Shown here in pieces: positions 37,239-44,722 of a stretch of 64,000 bases of DNA. Below the pieces are notes generated by a model. The model did no database searches. It saw nothing but the letters and a program-made list of their open reading frames with translations, and was not told the DNA's origin. Both the position numbers and the translations under genes were made by a program. Origin of the DNA: Bauldia litoralis (GTDB taxonomy: Bacteria > Pseudomonadota > Alphaproteobacteria > Rhizobiales > Kaistiaceae); NCBI RefSeq assembly GCF_900104485.1, contig NZ_FMXQ01000004.1:387898-451897 (forward strand), read 5' to 3'. Numbering within the stretch: the stretch's first letter is position 1; each line of letters opens with the position of its first letter.

Positions 37239-38110
37239 CAGTCGCGCGTCAGCCGCGCAAGCAGGCTCGAGGTATCCCAGCGGCCGCCGCCCATCGCCTG
37301 GACCTCGCCGTAGAATTGATCGACCAGCGCCGCGACCGGCAGCTTGGCGCCGTTGCTCCGCGCCTCCTCGATCGCGATCGACAGGTCCTTGCGCATCCAG
37401 TTGACGGCGAAACCGTGCTCATACTGGCCGGCGTCCATCGTCTTCCAGCGGTTCTCCATCTGCCAGGACTGGGCGGCGCCCTTCGAGATGACGCCGATCA
37501 CCTGCTCGACATCGAGACCGGCCTGCTTGGCGAAATGGATGCCCTCCGATAGCCCCTGCACCAACCCGGCAATGCAGATCTGGTTGACCATCTTGGTGAG
37601 CTGTCCTGCCCCCGCCGGTCCCATCAGGCCGACCATCCTGGCGTAGCAGTCGATCACCGGCTTTGCGGTATCGAAGGTCGACTGGTCGCCGCCGACCATG
37701 ACAGTGAGCTGGCCGTTCTCGGCCCCGGCCTGGCCGCCCGATACCGGCGCGTCGAGGAAGCCGCAGCCCTTGGCCTTCGCCGCCGCTTCGAGTTCGCGCG
37801 CGACCATCGCCGAGGCGGTGGTGTTGTCGATGAGGATCGCACCGTCCTTCATGCCGGCGAAGGCGCCGTCGTCGCCGATCGTCACCGACCTGAGGTCGTC
37901 GTCATTGCCGACGCAAACGAAGACGAAGTCGGCGCCTTCAGCGGCCTGTCGCGGTGTCGGCGCGGCCGATCCGCCGTGTTCTGCCACCCACTTGTCAGCC
38001 CGCTCGGCGGTGCGGTTGAAGACCGTCACGTCGTAACCGCCGCGCGCCTTGAGATGGCCGGCCATCGGGTAGCCCATTACGCCAAGGCCGATGAAGGCAA
38101 CTTTCGCCAT
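37238..38110 (-). CDS. Beta-hydroxyacid dehydrogenase (3-hydroxyisobutyrate / tartronate semialdehyde reductase type)
   Basis: This 290-residue NAD(P)-dependent enzyme begins with the Rossmann motif FIGLGVMGYPMAGHL. It has the substrate-binding DAPVSGGQAGAENG near residue 123 and the catalytic lysine in GAGQLTKMVNQ near residue 172. These features fit 3-hydroxyisobutyrate dehydrogenase, tartronate semialdehyde reductase (GarR/GlxR) and related enzymes, which sequence alone does not separate. Tartronate semialdehyde reduction would fit with the hydroxypyruvate isomerase encoded at 27591-28373. An Arg in the coenzyme loop (NRTAERA) leans toward NADP, but weakly. It leads a pair with the AlkD-like gene (one-base overlap). 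Confidence 0.87.
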   Translation of the reverse strand: MAKVAFIGLGVMGYPMAGHLKARGGYDVTVFNRTAERADKWVAEHGGSAAPTPRQAAEGADFVFVCVGNDDDLRSVTIGDDGAFAGMKDGAILIDNTTASAMVARELEAAAKAKGCGFLDAPVSGGQAGAENGQLTVMVGGDQSTFDTAKPVIDCYARMVGLMGPAGAGQLTKMVNQICIAGLVQGLSEGIHFAKQAGLDVEQVIGVISKGAAQSWQMENRWKTMDAGQYEHGFAVNWMRKDLSIAIEEARSNGAKLPVAALVDQFYGEVQAMGGGRWDTSSLLARLTRD

Positions 38111-38192
38111 AGTCAGGTACTCCGCTTGAATTGAATCGAAGGGCGCCTAAGCCGCCCTTGCGGCAAGGTTTTAACCCACCGTGGAAGCCGAG

Positions 38193-38888
38193 TCAGGGGG
38201 CGGCGCGGACGACATGGCGGGTCAGCCGCCGTTCCAGTATGTCCCAGAGGCGGCGCAACGTCTCGACCAGCACGAGATAGAGGACTGCCGCGTAGAGATA
38301 GACCGTGATGTCGAAGGATCGGGCGAAGGCGAGCCGCGTTGCGCCCATCAGGTCGAAGACGGTGATGATGGCCGCGACGGCGGAGCCCTTGATCATCAGG
38401 ATCACTTCGTTGCCGAGCGGCCGGAGGCCGATGACCAGTGCTTGCGGCAGCACGACCCTCAACATGATCCAGCGCGGCTTCATGCCGAGCGACATCGCCG
38501 CCTCGCTCTGGCCGCGCGGCACGGCACGGATCGCCCCGCGCAGGATCTCGCTTTGGTAGGCGCCGGTGTTGAGGGTGAAGGTCAGCAGCGCGCAGAAGAA
38601 GGCGTCGCGGAACAGCCACCACAGGCCGATCGACTCGAAGAAGGACCGGAACTCGCCGCTGCCATAGTAGACGAGGAAGAGCTGCGCCAGCAGCGGCGTG
38701 CCGCGGAAGAAGAAGCTGTAGCCGAGGGCGAGGGCGCGCAGCATCCGGCTGGCGGAGAGCCGCGCGAGGGCCACCGGCACGGCGATCAGCGCGCCGAGCG
38801 TCACCGAGATCGCAACCAGTTCGATGGTGATCAGCAGGCCTTCCAGCATGCGCGGGCCGTAGCGGCTGAGCAGTTCGAACTGGCTCAT
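38193..38888 (-). CDS. Polar amino acid ABC transporter permease (HisM/ArtM type)
   Basis: This 231-residue inner-membrane permease has about five helices. The cytoplasmic EAA loop that contacts the ATPase reads EAAMSLGMKPRWIMLRVVLP. The start at 38888 overlaps the stop of the upstream permease (ATGA, 38885-38888), so the two are made as a pair; a longer in-frame extension is opposite-frame noise over that gene. It completes the membrane channel of a basic or polar amino acid importer together with the HisQ-type permease and the binding protein. No ATP-binding subunit gene follows: the next gene downstream is the beta-hydroxyacid dehydrogenase. Confidence 0.9.
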   Translation of the reverse strand: MSQFELLSRYGPRMLEGLLITIELVAISVTLGALIAVPVALARLSASRMLRALALGYSFFFRGTPLLAQLFLVYYGSGEFRSFFESIGLWWLFRDAFFCALLTFTLNTGAYQSEILRGAIRAVPRGQSEAAMSLGMKPRWIMLRVVLPQALVIGLRPLGNEVILMIKGSAVAAIITVFDLMGATRLAFARSFDITVYLYAAVLYLVLVETLRRLWDILERRLTRHVVRAAP

Positions 38889-39592
38889 CGCTTCATCCCC
38901 CGGTCGGACCAGCGCTCGATGCCGACGATGCCGAAGGAGGAGACGATCGACATGGCGAGGTAGATCAGGCAGGCGACGAGATAGAAGAAGAACGGTTCCT
39001 TGGTTGCCCCGACCGCGACCGAGGTCTCGCGGAGAAGGTCGTTCAGCGCGATGATCGAAACCAGCGAGGTTTCCTTGAGCAGGACGAGCCAGAGGTTGGC
39101 GAGCCCCGGCAGCGCCAGGCGAACGAGTTGCGGAACGATTACCACCCGCATTGCCGCGGGCCAGCGCAGCCCGAGCGCCGCCGCGCCCTCGAACTGCCCC
39201 CGGCCGATCGAGCGGAAGGCGCCGAGGAAGACCTCGCTGGCATAGGCGGCAAAGACGAGACCGAGCGCAACGAGCCCGGCGACGAATCCATTGACCTCGA
39301 CATACTCGTCGGCGACCAGCGACGCGATCCGCTGCACCAGGATCTGGCCGCCGTAATAGACGATGAACAGCGTCAGCAGTTCCGGCAGGCCGCGGAAGAC
39401 GGTGGCGAAGGCGTTGCCGGCCACCGAGAGCCATGTGCGATGGGAATTGCGAGCGAGCGCGACGGCGAAGCCAAGAACTAGCCCGAAAGGGAGCGTCGCC
39501 GCAGCGAGCCTGAGCGTCAGCCAGGCGCCTGCGGCGATCTCGTCGCCCCATCCGTCTGGGCCGAAACTGAGCAGCCCGAATAGTTGCTCCAA
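38885..39592 (-). CDS. Polar amino acid ABC transporter permease (HisQ/ArtQ type)
   Basis: This 235-residue permease has about five membrane helices and the EAA-like loop EGAAALGLRWPAAMRVVIVP near residue 135. The start WGDEIAAGAWLTLRLA, with a first helix at about 22-45, is typical of HisQ proteins. It overlaps the HisM-type gene by four bases and follows the binding-protein gene after 83 bases, giving the order binding protein, HisQ, HisM on the minus strand. Substrate is judged from the binding protein as a cationic amino acid such as lysine, arginine, ornithine or histidine, or an opine. Confidence 0.9.
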   Translation of the reverse strand: MEQLFGLLSFGPDGWGDEIAAGAWLTLRLAAATLPFGLVLGFAVALARNSHRTWLSVAGNAFATVFRGLPELLTLFIVYYGGQILVQRIASLVADEYVEVNGFVAGLVALGLVFAAYASEVFLGAFRSIGRGQFEGAAALGLRWPAAMRVVIVPQLVRLALPGLANLWLVLLKETSLVSIIALNDLLRETSVAVGATKEPFFFYLVACLIYLAMSIVSSFGIVGIERWSDRGMKR

Positions 39593-39675
39593 CCTCTGCG
39601 CCCCCGGATGCTCAGCCCGGAGCCGGGACGGGCCTGCGCCCGATCCCGTGCCCCGGGCCGGTCATCGACCCCGCC

Positions 39676-40437
39676 TCAATAGATCGAGAAGGGGAAATAC
39701 TTGGCGCTGATTGTCTCGTAGGTGCCGTCTGCAAGGATCGCGGCAAGCGCCTCGTTGAACTTCGCCTTGAGGTCGCCATCATCCTTGCGGATCGCGATGC
39801 CGATCTCGTCGTCCTTGACCACAGCCTCGCCGACGAAGGCACAGCAGGCGCCGTCTTCCGCATCGAGCCACAGATTGGTCGGGCCGACATCGGCCAGAAC
39901 CGCATCGACCCGGCCGGAAGCAAGGTCGAGATAGGCGTCGTCCTGGGTCGGATAGAGCTTGATCGTCGCGTCCTTGTACTCTTCCTCGAGATGGGCCGCC
40001 GACACCGTCGAGCTCTGCGCGCCGAGCGTCTTGCCGGCCATGCCTGCCGGCGACACGTCGGTGATCGCGGTGTCCTTGGGCGCCACGAAGGTCAGCGAGT
40101 TGGTGTAGTAGCGATCGGTGAAATCGACCACCTGCTGCCGCTCCTCGGTGATCGACATCGACGAGACGATAGCGTCGTATTTGCCGGCCAGTAATGCCGG
40201 GATGATCCCGTCCCAGTCCTGGGCCACCAGGGTGCATTCCGCCTTCATCTGCGCGCACAGCGCCTCGGCGATGTCGACGTCGAAGCCGATCAGCTCCTTG
40301 TTGGTGTTGTAGCCGTTGAAAGGCGGATAGGCGGCTTCGATACCGATGCGGATCTTGTCCCAGTCCTTGGCATGGGCCTGTCCGGCCGCGGCGCCAACGG
40401 CCAGCAAGCCGGCGAGCATGAGCGAGGTGATTTTCAT
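39676..40437 (-). CDS. Periplasmic amino acid-binding protein of an ABC importer
   Basis: This 253-residue SBP family 3 protein is of the lysine/arginine/ornithine or histidine-binding type. Start 40437 follows AAGGGGA; the longer frame to 40491 lacks such a site. Residues 1-23 are a signal peptide ending AHA. Family motifs are IRIGIEAAYPPFNGYN, GFDVDIAEALC, WDGIIPALLAGKYDAIVSSMSIT and QTDAYLDLASGRVDAVLAD-like ligand-pocket stretches. Two adjacent cysteines (ACCAF) in the second lobe are unusual. It precedes the two permease genes and probably shares their promoter. The gene for the matching ATPase is absent from this locus. Confidence 0.9.
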   Translation of the reverse strand: MKITSLMLAGLLAVGAAAGQAHAKDWDKIRIGIEAAYPPFNGYNTNKELIGFDVDIAEALCAQMKAECTLVAQDWDGIIPALLAGKYDAIVSSMSITEERQQVVDFTDRYYTNSLTFVAPKDTAITDVSPAGMAGKTLGAQSSTVSAAHLEEEYKDATIKLYPTQDDAYLDLASGRVDAVLADVGPTNLWLDAEDGACCAFVGEAVVKDDEIGIAIRKDDGDLKAKFNEALAAILADGTYETISAKYFPFSIY

Positions 40438-40498
40438 GATTGTCCCCTTGTCGCGTCGAGCCGCGATGACGGCATCGATCCTTGCCGCCATCTTCCCA

Positions 40499-41146
40499 TC
40501 AATTCCGCGCGGGCCGCAACCCGAGCGTCGTCGCGTGGATCGTCTCGGCGCGTTGCAGGTCTTCGGGGGTGTTCACGTTGAAGAAGGGATCGACGTCGTC
40601 TTCCGGGATGGTGAAGTCTGCGATCCCGTACCCCATGTCCGACAGCCAGTCGCCAACCTTCGGTGAGGCGGCCGAGCGCAGGAACTGCTCGAGCGCATCG
40701 GCGCAAGCGACCGGGAAGAGCCCGAAGACACGGTGGTCGCGTCCACCGCATCGCGCGATCGCGATGCCGGACGTGTCGGCGGCTGCCATGAGCCGTGCAA
40801 CGAGATCGGACGGGAAGAACGGCGTGTCGGTGGGGACGGAGACGATGCGCGCGGCCGGGCTCCGGTGGTCGCGCGCCCACAGCATCGCGCTGTGAAGGCC
40901 GGCAAGCGGACCTGCGGAGGGGATCGTGTCGGCCACGACCGGCAGCCCGAAAGCGGCGAAGCGTGACGGGTTGCCGTTGGCGCTCACGATCATCGTGTCG
41001 ACCTGCGGCGACAGGCGGTCGATCGCGTGGTCGAGGAGAGGGCGCCCGTCGAGCAACGCCAGGGCCTTGTCGCCGCCGCCCATCCGCCGCGCCGCGCCGC
41101 CGGCGAGCAGCACGCCGACGATGGCGGGACGTTCGTCGCGCGTCAC
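40499..41146 (-). CDS. mobA: Molybdenum cofactor guanylyltransferase MobA
   Basis: MobA transfers GMP from GTP to molybdopterin to make the bis-MGD cofactor of DMSO-reductase-type enzymes. The 215-residue protein has the nucleotidyltransferase signature VLLAGGAARRMGGGDKAL near residue 12, the metal-binding VPTDTPFF near residue 103, and the C-terminal FFNVNTPEDLQRAE. It starts MTRDERPAIVG, seven bases after the stop of the upstream MliC-domain gene on the same strand, and ends 61 bases before the amino acid binding-protein gene. It is not clustered with other moa/mob genes; moaA lies separately at 54.5-55.5 kb. Confidence 0.93.
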   Translation of the reverse strand: MTRDERPAIVGVLLAGGAARRMGGGDKALALLDGRPLLDHAIDRLSPQVDTMIVSANGNPSRFAAFGLPVVADTIPSAGPLAGLHSAMLWARDHRSPAARIVSVPTDTPFFPSDLVARLMAAADTSGIAIARCGGRDHRVFGLFPVACADALEQFLRSAASPKVGDWLSDMGYGIADFTIPEDDVDPFFNVNTPEDLQRAETIHATTLGLRPARN

Positions 41147-41153
41147 CGCCCGA

Positions 41154-41978
41154 CTATTGCCCGACGATGAGCGTCTTGCGGATGGCGTCGAACTGGGCCG
41201 TCAGCGCCGCTTCGTCGAAGGCGGTGACGGTGCCCGGGTCGTAGTTGGCCAGGTTGGTCGAGTGGATGAAGGTCCGGACCGCCAGGCAGGGCGACGTGCC
41301 GACCAGCGCGTAGACCGTCTCATCATAGAGGTTGCCGGCGCCCGCATCCGACAGCGAGGCGACGGAATTGTCGGTGCCGTATTCGGTCGTTTCCGTCGGC
41401 GTATCCGCACCGGCAGGCAGGAAGAGGTCCGCGGTGCAGGACGTAGCGTCGGGCAGGGTCTCGACGCTGAGCCGCGTGTCGTCCGACAGGTTGGTGCCGT
41501 CGGTCATCGCGGCGGGGATCGTGAAGGATACGCCGGTGATGTCATGGCCTGGCCCGAGGCCCTGATAGACGTAACCGCCATTGATCGTGTAGCCGGGCGG
41601 ATAGCGAAGGGAAAAGCCGTATTCGGAACTGGCGAAGCTTTGCCAGTCTACCGGCGCCATCGCGCTGACCTGGATGCAGCCGTTATAGGTTGGCGTCTCG
41701 TCGGCGCCCTCGGTCAGGAAGGCTGTATTGCCCTTGTTCCAGAAGACGACGCTTTCGTCGCTATTGGCGTAGCGCGCACCGGAGCCCGACATGGTCTGCG
41801 GCAGGGTCAGGTCCCGTCCGTCGCTCAGCTTGAGCGCGACCTTGTCCGGATAGAAAGCGGCGTCGATCGACTTGCCGAGATTGCACGCGAACGTCGCGTC
41901 GGTGACGAGGTCCGCGGCAGCAGCGCCACCGGACATCGTGACGGTTACGGCGAGGGCGATTTGAACGATCGGGCGCAT
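41154..41978 (-). CDS. Exported MliC-domain protein with extra C-terminal domain
   Basis: This 274-residue exported protein starts at 41978, supported by GGAGG five bases upstream, with a signal peptide 1-22. Residues about 25-90 match the MliC fold, a membrane-associated inhibitor of c-type lysozyme: FACNLGKSIDAAFYPD, VALKLSDGRDLTLPQ, SGSGARYANSDESVVFWNKG. The following 180 residues are a second, beta-rich domain (ASSEYGFSLRYPPGY at its start) that recalls PsbP-like folds and is not part of ordinary MliC proteins, which are about 110 residues. Two cysteines lie in the second domain. The domain could target the inhibitor or serve another role. It ends seven bases before mobA. Confidence 0.8.
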   Translation of the reverse strand: MRPIVQIALAVTVTMSGGAAAADLVTDATFACNLGKSIDAAFYPDKVALKLSDGRDLTLPQTMSGSGARYANSDESVVFWNKGNTAFLTEGADETPTYNGCIQVSAMAPVDWQSFASSEYGFSLRYPPGYTINGGYVYQGLGPGHDITGVSFTIPAAMTDGTNLSDDTRLSVETLPDATSCTADLFLPAGADTPTETTEYGTDNSVASLSDAGAGNLYDETVYALVGTSPCLAVRTFIHSTNLANYDPGTVTAFDEAALTAQFDAIRKTLIVGQ

Positions 41979-42305
41979 GGGGAACCTCCGCAGGATAGGC
42001 ATTCAGCCTGTCGAGCATACCACCCGCGAGAAAATGCATCCGCGCGAATGTGCGACTTTCGCGCCGGTTGCTTTCGAGATGCTTGATCGAACGGGATAAT
42101 TTGTGCGGGCAACCCGCAAGACGCCCCAGCGGTGTCAGGCCCTATCAAGCGATAGAGCCGACGCGCCGATCCGGCGATCGCTTGGAACCTGCGACAACAG
42201 AAAAAGGGCGGCTGTCTGCAACGCCCGTATCCCGGTAACCGTCCGCCGTGCGCCCGCCCGGACGGACGGGTCGCAACGACGATCGGAAGCGGACGATCCG
42301 CCTCG
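41979..42305. other. Intergenic region between the histone-like and MliC-domain genes
   Basis: About 330 bases without a supported gene. It holds the probable terminator of the histone-like gene (42201-42226), a tight hairpin TGCGGG-CAA-CCCGCA at 42104-42118, and presumably the promoter of the MliC-domain/mobA unit on the minus strand, which I cannot place. Confidence 0.5.
42201..42226 (-). terminator. Probable intrinsic terminator of the histone-like gene
   Basis: On the minus strand GGGCG pairs with CGCCC across an 11-base loop and is followed by TTTTT (complement of 42201-42205), 80 bases after the histone-like gene stop. The stem is short, so strength is uncertain. Confidence 0.5.
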
Positions 42306-42734
42306 TTACTTCTTTGCGGCAGCCCGTTTGGCCGGCGCCTTCCTGACTGCGGGCTTCTTCGCAGCGGCAGGGGCCTTCTTGGCAGCAGGCTTCTTGGCGG
42401 CCGCAGGCTTCTTCGCGGCTGCGGGCTTCTTCGCAGCGGCAGGGGCCTTCTTGGCAGCGGGCTTCTTGGCGGCCGCAGGCTTCTTCGCGGCGGCAGGCTT
42501 TTTTGCAGCAGCGGGCTTCTTGGCGGCTGCAGGCTTTCTCGCTGCGGCGGGCTTCTTGGCGGCCGCAGGCTTCTTCACGGCGGCGGGCTTCTTGGCAGCT
42601 GCAGGCTTCTTCGCGGCGGTCGTCCGGGCCGCGGCAGTTTTTGCAGCAGGCTTCTTCGCGGCAGTACGAGAGGCGGCGGGCTTCTTGGCCGGTGCCTTCT
42701 TCGCTGCCGGTTTGCGTGTCGCTGTCTTCGCCAA
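42306..42734 (-). CDS. Histone H1-like lysine/alanine/proline-rich protein
   Basis: This 142-residue protein is built almost entirely of AAKKPAAAKKPA-type repeats, with a few arginines, and resembles eukaryotic histone H1 tails and AlgP/Hc1-like bacterial proteins. It is predicted to bind DNA non-specifically and help compact the nucleoid. The start is TTG at 42734 (LAKTATRKPAAKK), supported by GAGGAG six bases upstream; an upstream ATG at 42782 has no such site. Almost no other residue types occur, and there is no globular domain. The repeats make the gene prone to length variation. Alternating KKP units are potential targets for lysine modification. A terminator lies 80 bases downstream. 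Confidence 0.88.
   Translation of the reverse strand: MAKTATRKPAAKKAPAKKPAASRTAAKKPAAKTAAARTTAAKKPAAAKKPAAVKKPAAAKKPAAARKPAAAKKPAAAKKPAAAKKPAAAKKPAAKKAPAAAKKPAAAKKPAAAKKPAAKKAPAAAKKPAVRKAPAKRAAAKK
42340..42640 (-). repeat. Imperfect tandem repeats inside the histone-like gene
   Basis: The plus strand shows many copies of GGCTTCTTnGC(G/A)G(C/A)-type units at multiples of 15 bases, encoding AAKKP. Larger blocks recur: one containing GCAGCGGCAGGGGCCTTCTT near 42361 is repeated near 42436. Such repeats can slip and change protein length between strains. Confidence 0.75.
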
Positions 42735-43458
42735 GGTAGTTCTCCTCTGATGCCGGATCGCGAATCGACCCGCGCTAAACATTGTAATTCAGATTCCGGG
42801 TTAATTTCGCGCTAATTCCAAACAAAGCCGACGTAGTCTCGCGGACTAGACGTAACGATAATTGCAACGTCGATTCCGATCACGGTGATGCGGTCGTATC
42901 GGTCTCCACAACGATGATTTTCGAACCAGTCAAACATCGCCTGGACAGTCAACGCGCCGTCTCCCCTGAAGTTTCATCAGCAGGTCGAGAGGGTCCTTCG
43001 CGTCGAACGATCGGGTGAGAGTTTGCTGCGTGCGGAAGCATCGTCTTTGGGGCGGAATTGCTTGCCATAGCCGGCGCTGTCGGAAGCGCTGATTTCTCCG
43101 GGACTTGGCGGTTTGGCGTTTCAGCGATTCAGCCAAGTATCAGAAAAAAAAGAATAATTTCATTCGATGCCGCCAAGAAGACTCCGCCTGTCCGTCGCCG
43201 AAAAGCGCTTGCGATCGTGGTAACCGGAAGGGCTAGTCTCGACTCCGATGACGGGTTTACTTGGACCGCTCGACGCTGTCCGCTGACGCCAGGATAATTG
43301 CGTCCGACAGTAAGCGGAGACGCGTCACCTCGCGAATCGCCCGGTCGTCAAATGCGACGCGATGACGACGGTTCGCGTCGACCATGCGACAGCGCTGCGA
43401 TGACATCCACGTCGCATGAATCGTCGCCGACGGTGGCGTGAGAATCGTCGCGATTTTT
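42735..43458. other. Large gap between the histone-like and SH3 genes
   Basis: About 720 bases, less GC-rich than the surroundings. The minus strand has TACAAT (42781-42786), a good -10 hexamer 47 bases before the histone-like start, but its -35 is unclear. An A-run lies at 43141-43155. The short open frames here have poor starts and no recognisable protein features, so I call no gene. It could hold an unrecognised small RNA or decayed gene. Confidence 0.4.
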
Positions 43459-43878
43459 TCAGCGAGCGAACCCGAAAGAGAATCCGTAAGACGCACGCGG
43501 CCGACGCGGACCGTAATACGGATATGGTCCGCGATAGGGATACGGATCGTAATAGACGGGCGGTGGCGGCACCGGTCGATAGGCATAAGGCGGCGGCACG
43601 TAGCGCGGCTGCGGCGCGTAATAGGGCTGTGGTCCGTCGCCGATATAGGACGCCGACATCCACCCCCTTACGCCGACGACACTCACGTCGCACCAGTTGG
43701 CGACGCAGCGATGAACGCCGACCCAAGCACCCGGTGGCGCGGTGGTGATGACGTAGTAATTCGTGCCCGGTCCGGTGCGCACGTTGACCGATCCAGTGGT
43801 GTAGGCGGCAAGTGCGATTGCCGGGGCGACGAGACCGGCGAGCAGGCCGGCGGCAAACGTCAGCGATCGAAGCGACAT
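43459..43878 (-). CDS. Exported bacterial SH3-domain protein with Pro/Tyr-rich tail
   Basis: This 139-residue exported protein starts at 43878, preceded by AAGGGGA; a longer frame to 43980 lacks a site. Residues 1-24 form a signal peptide. Residues about 25-75 form a bacterial SH3 domain: TGSVNVRTGPGTNYYVIT, then GVHRCVANWCDVSVVGVRGWMSASYI. The two cysteines (HRC, NWC) are probably bonded. SH3b domains usually bind peptidoglycan. The last 60 residues are almost wholly Pro, Tyr and Arg (PYYAPQP, YVPPPYAYRP, PYPYYGPRRP), a low-complexity tail common in rhizobial envelope proteins. It stands alone; its neighbour is TspO. Confidence 0.83.
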   Translation of the reverse strand: MSLRSLTFAAGLLAGLVAPAIALAAYTTGSVNVRTGPGTNYYVITTAPPGAWVGVHRCVANWCDVSVVGVRGWMSASYIGDGPQPYYAPQPRYVPPPYAYRPVPPPPVYYDPYPYRGPYPYYGPRRPRASYGFSFGFAR

Positions 43879-44049
43879 GAGTAGTCCCCTTTCGCATCCC
43901 GCGCTGGCCGGATGCGTCGCGCGGCAATGCGCCGCGCAGCGCGTGCGACTCAACGCCAGACAGGTCCCCCAAGCCGACAATCAGTGACTGCACCGCGGCC
44001 AAAATATGACACCGGAGACGGCCGCCGGCGGGCGAACGCGGCGGAGCCG

Positions 44050-44568
44050 CTAGTTGAGGAAATAGATCGCCGTGTTGAGCAGCGTGGCGAAGGCCACCCA
44101 GGCTAAATAGGGCACGGTGAGGAGCGCGGCCAAGGGGCTCACAGGCCGGAAGGTGAGCAGCATCCAGGCGATCGCCAGGAGCAGCGGCACGATCACCACG
44201 AGGCCAAGCAACGGGTTCTGCAGACCGAAGAAAGCCCAGGACCAGGCGACATTGAGAACGAGCTGCACGCCGAAGGCCACCAACGCCTTCATCCGCCGGT
44301 CCGATGCCGGGCGCCGCCAGACCAGCCAGGCCGCCACGGCCATCAGCGTGTAGAGAATACCCCAGGCGATCGGGAAGACCGCGTTGGGGGGATTGAACCA
44401 CGGCTTTTCCAGCCCGGCATACCAGGTCGGGATATTCGGCGCCGTCGCCTGCTGGCCGAGGAAGGCCGCGCCATAGCAGAGCAACAGGAACAGCACGAGC
44501 GCCAGCACCTGGGCGGCGAGACCCGTCGATGGCGGGTGGCGGTCGGGGGGTGTGGCGGAGGCTCGCAT
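44050..44568 (-). CDS. tspO: TspO/MBR family tryptophan-rich membrane protein
   Basis: This 172-residue inner-membrane protein has five helices, the family architecture. Signature stretches are YAGLEKPWFNPPNAVFPIAW (residues about 49-70), LNVAWSWAFFGLQNP near residue 110 and YLAWVAFATLLN at the C-terminus. TspO proteins bind porphyrins and related ligands and influence tetrapyrrole and stress responses in alphaproteobacteria such as Rhodobacter and Sinorhizobium; they were also linked to regulated efflux of intermediates. The N-terminal 17 residues are polar and proline-rich. The gene is divergent from apbC, with 154 bases between starts. No photosynthesis or haem genes are nearby. Confidence 0.93.
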   Translation of the reverse strand: MRASATPPDRHPPSTGLAAQVLALVLFLLLCYGAAFLGQQATAPNIPTWYAGLEKPWFNPPNAVFPIAWGILYTLMAVAAWLVWRRPASDRRMKALVAFGVQLVLNVAWSWAFFGLQNPLLGLVVIVPLLLAIAWMLLTFRPVSPLAALLTVPYLAWVAFATLLNTAIYFLN

Positions 44569-44661
44569 GGTTCGTTTCCAATTGGATCTCTGGGAGAAGA
44601 TAGGCGCGCGCCGGAAACGTCAAACCGGGATCGCCCGCCCGCGTTTCGTGAGCGGAGCGAA

Positions 44662-44689
44662 TTGACCGCGCAGGCAGCGCCGCTATGGT
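44662..44689 (+). promoter_or_regulatory. Candidate promoter of apbC
   Basis: TTGACC (44662-44667) and TATGGT (44684-44689) are 16 bases apart and 33 bases before the apbC start, a plausible sigma-70 promoter. AGGAAAG lies about nine bases before the ATG. The -10 matches only four of six consensus bases. Confidence 0.35.
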
Positions 44690-44722
44690 CCCGGCATTCT
44701 CGGGACAGGAAAGACACGCGAC

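Noticed and set aside
38156-38168. A CCTTG-CGG-CAAGG hairpin followed by TTTT on the plus strand
   Set aside because: It looks like a terminator in orientation, but no plus-strand gene precedes it; the flanking genes are on the minus strand. The stem is also only 5 bp.
42735-43458. Short open frames at 42930-43136 and 43058-43297
   Set aside because: They have poor starts and no signal peptide or recognisable fold; composition does not resemble nearby genes.
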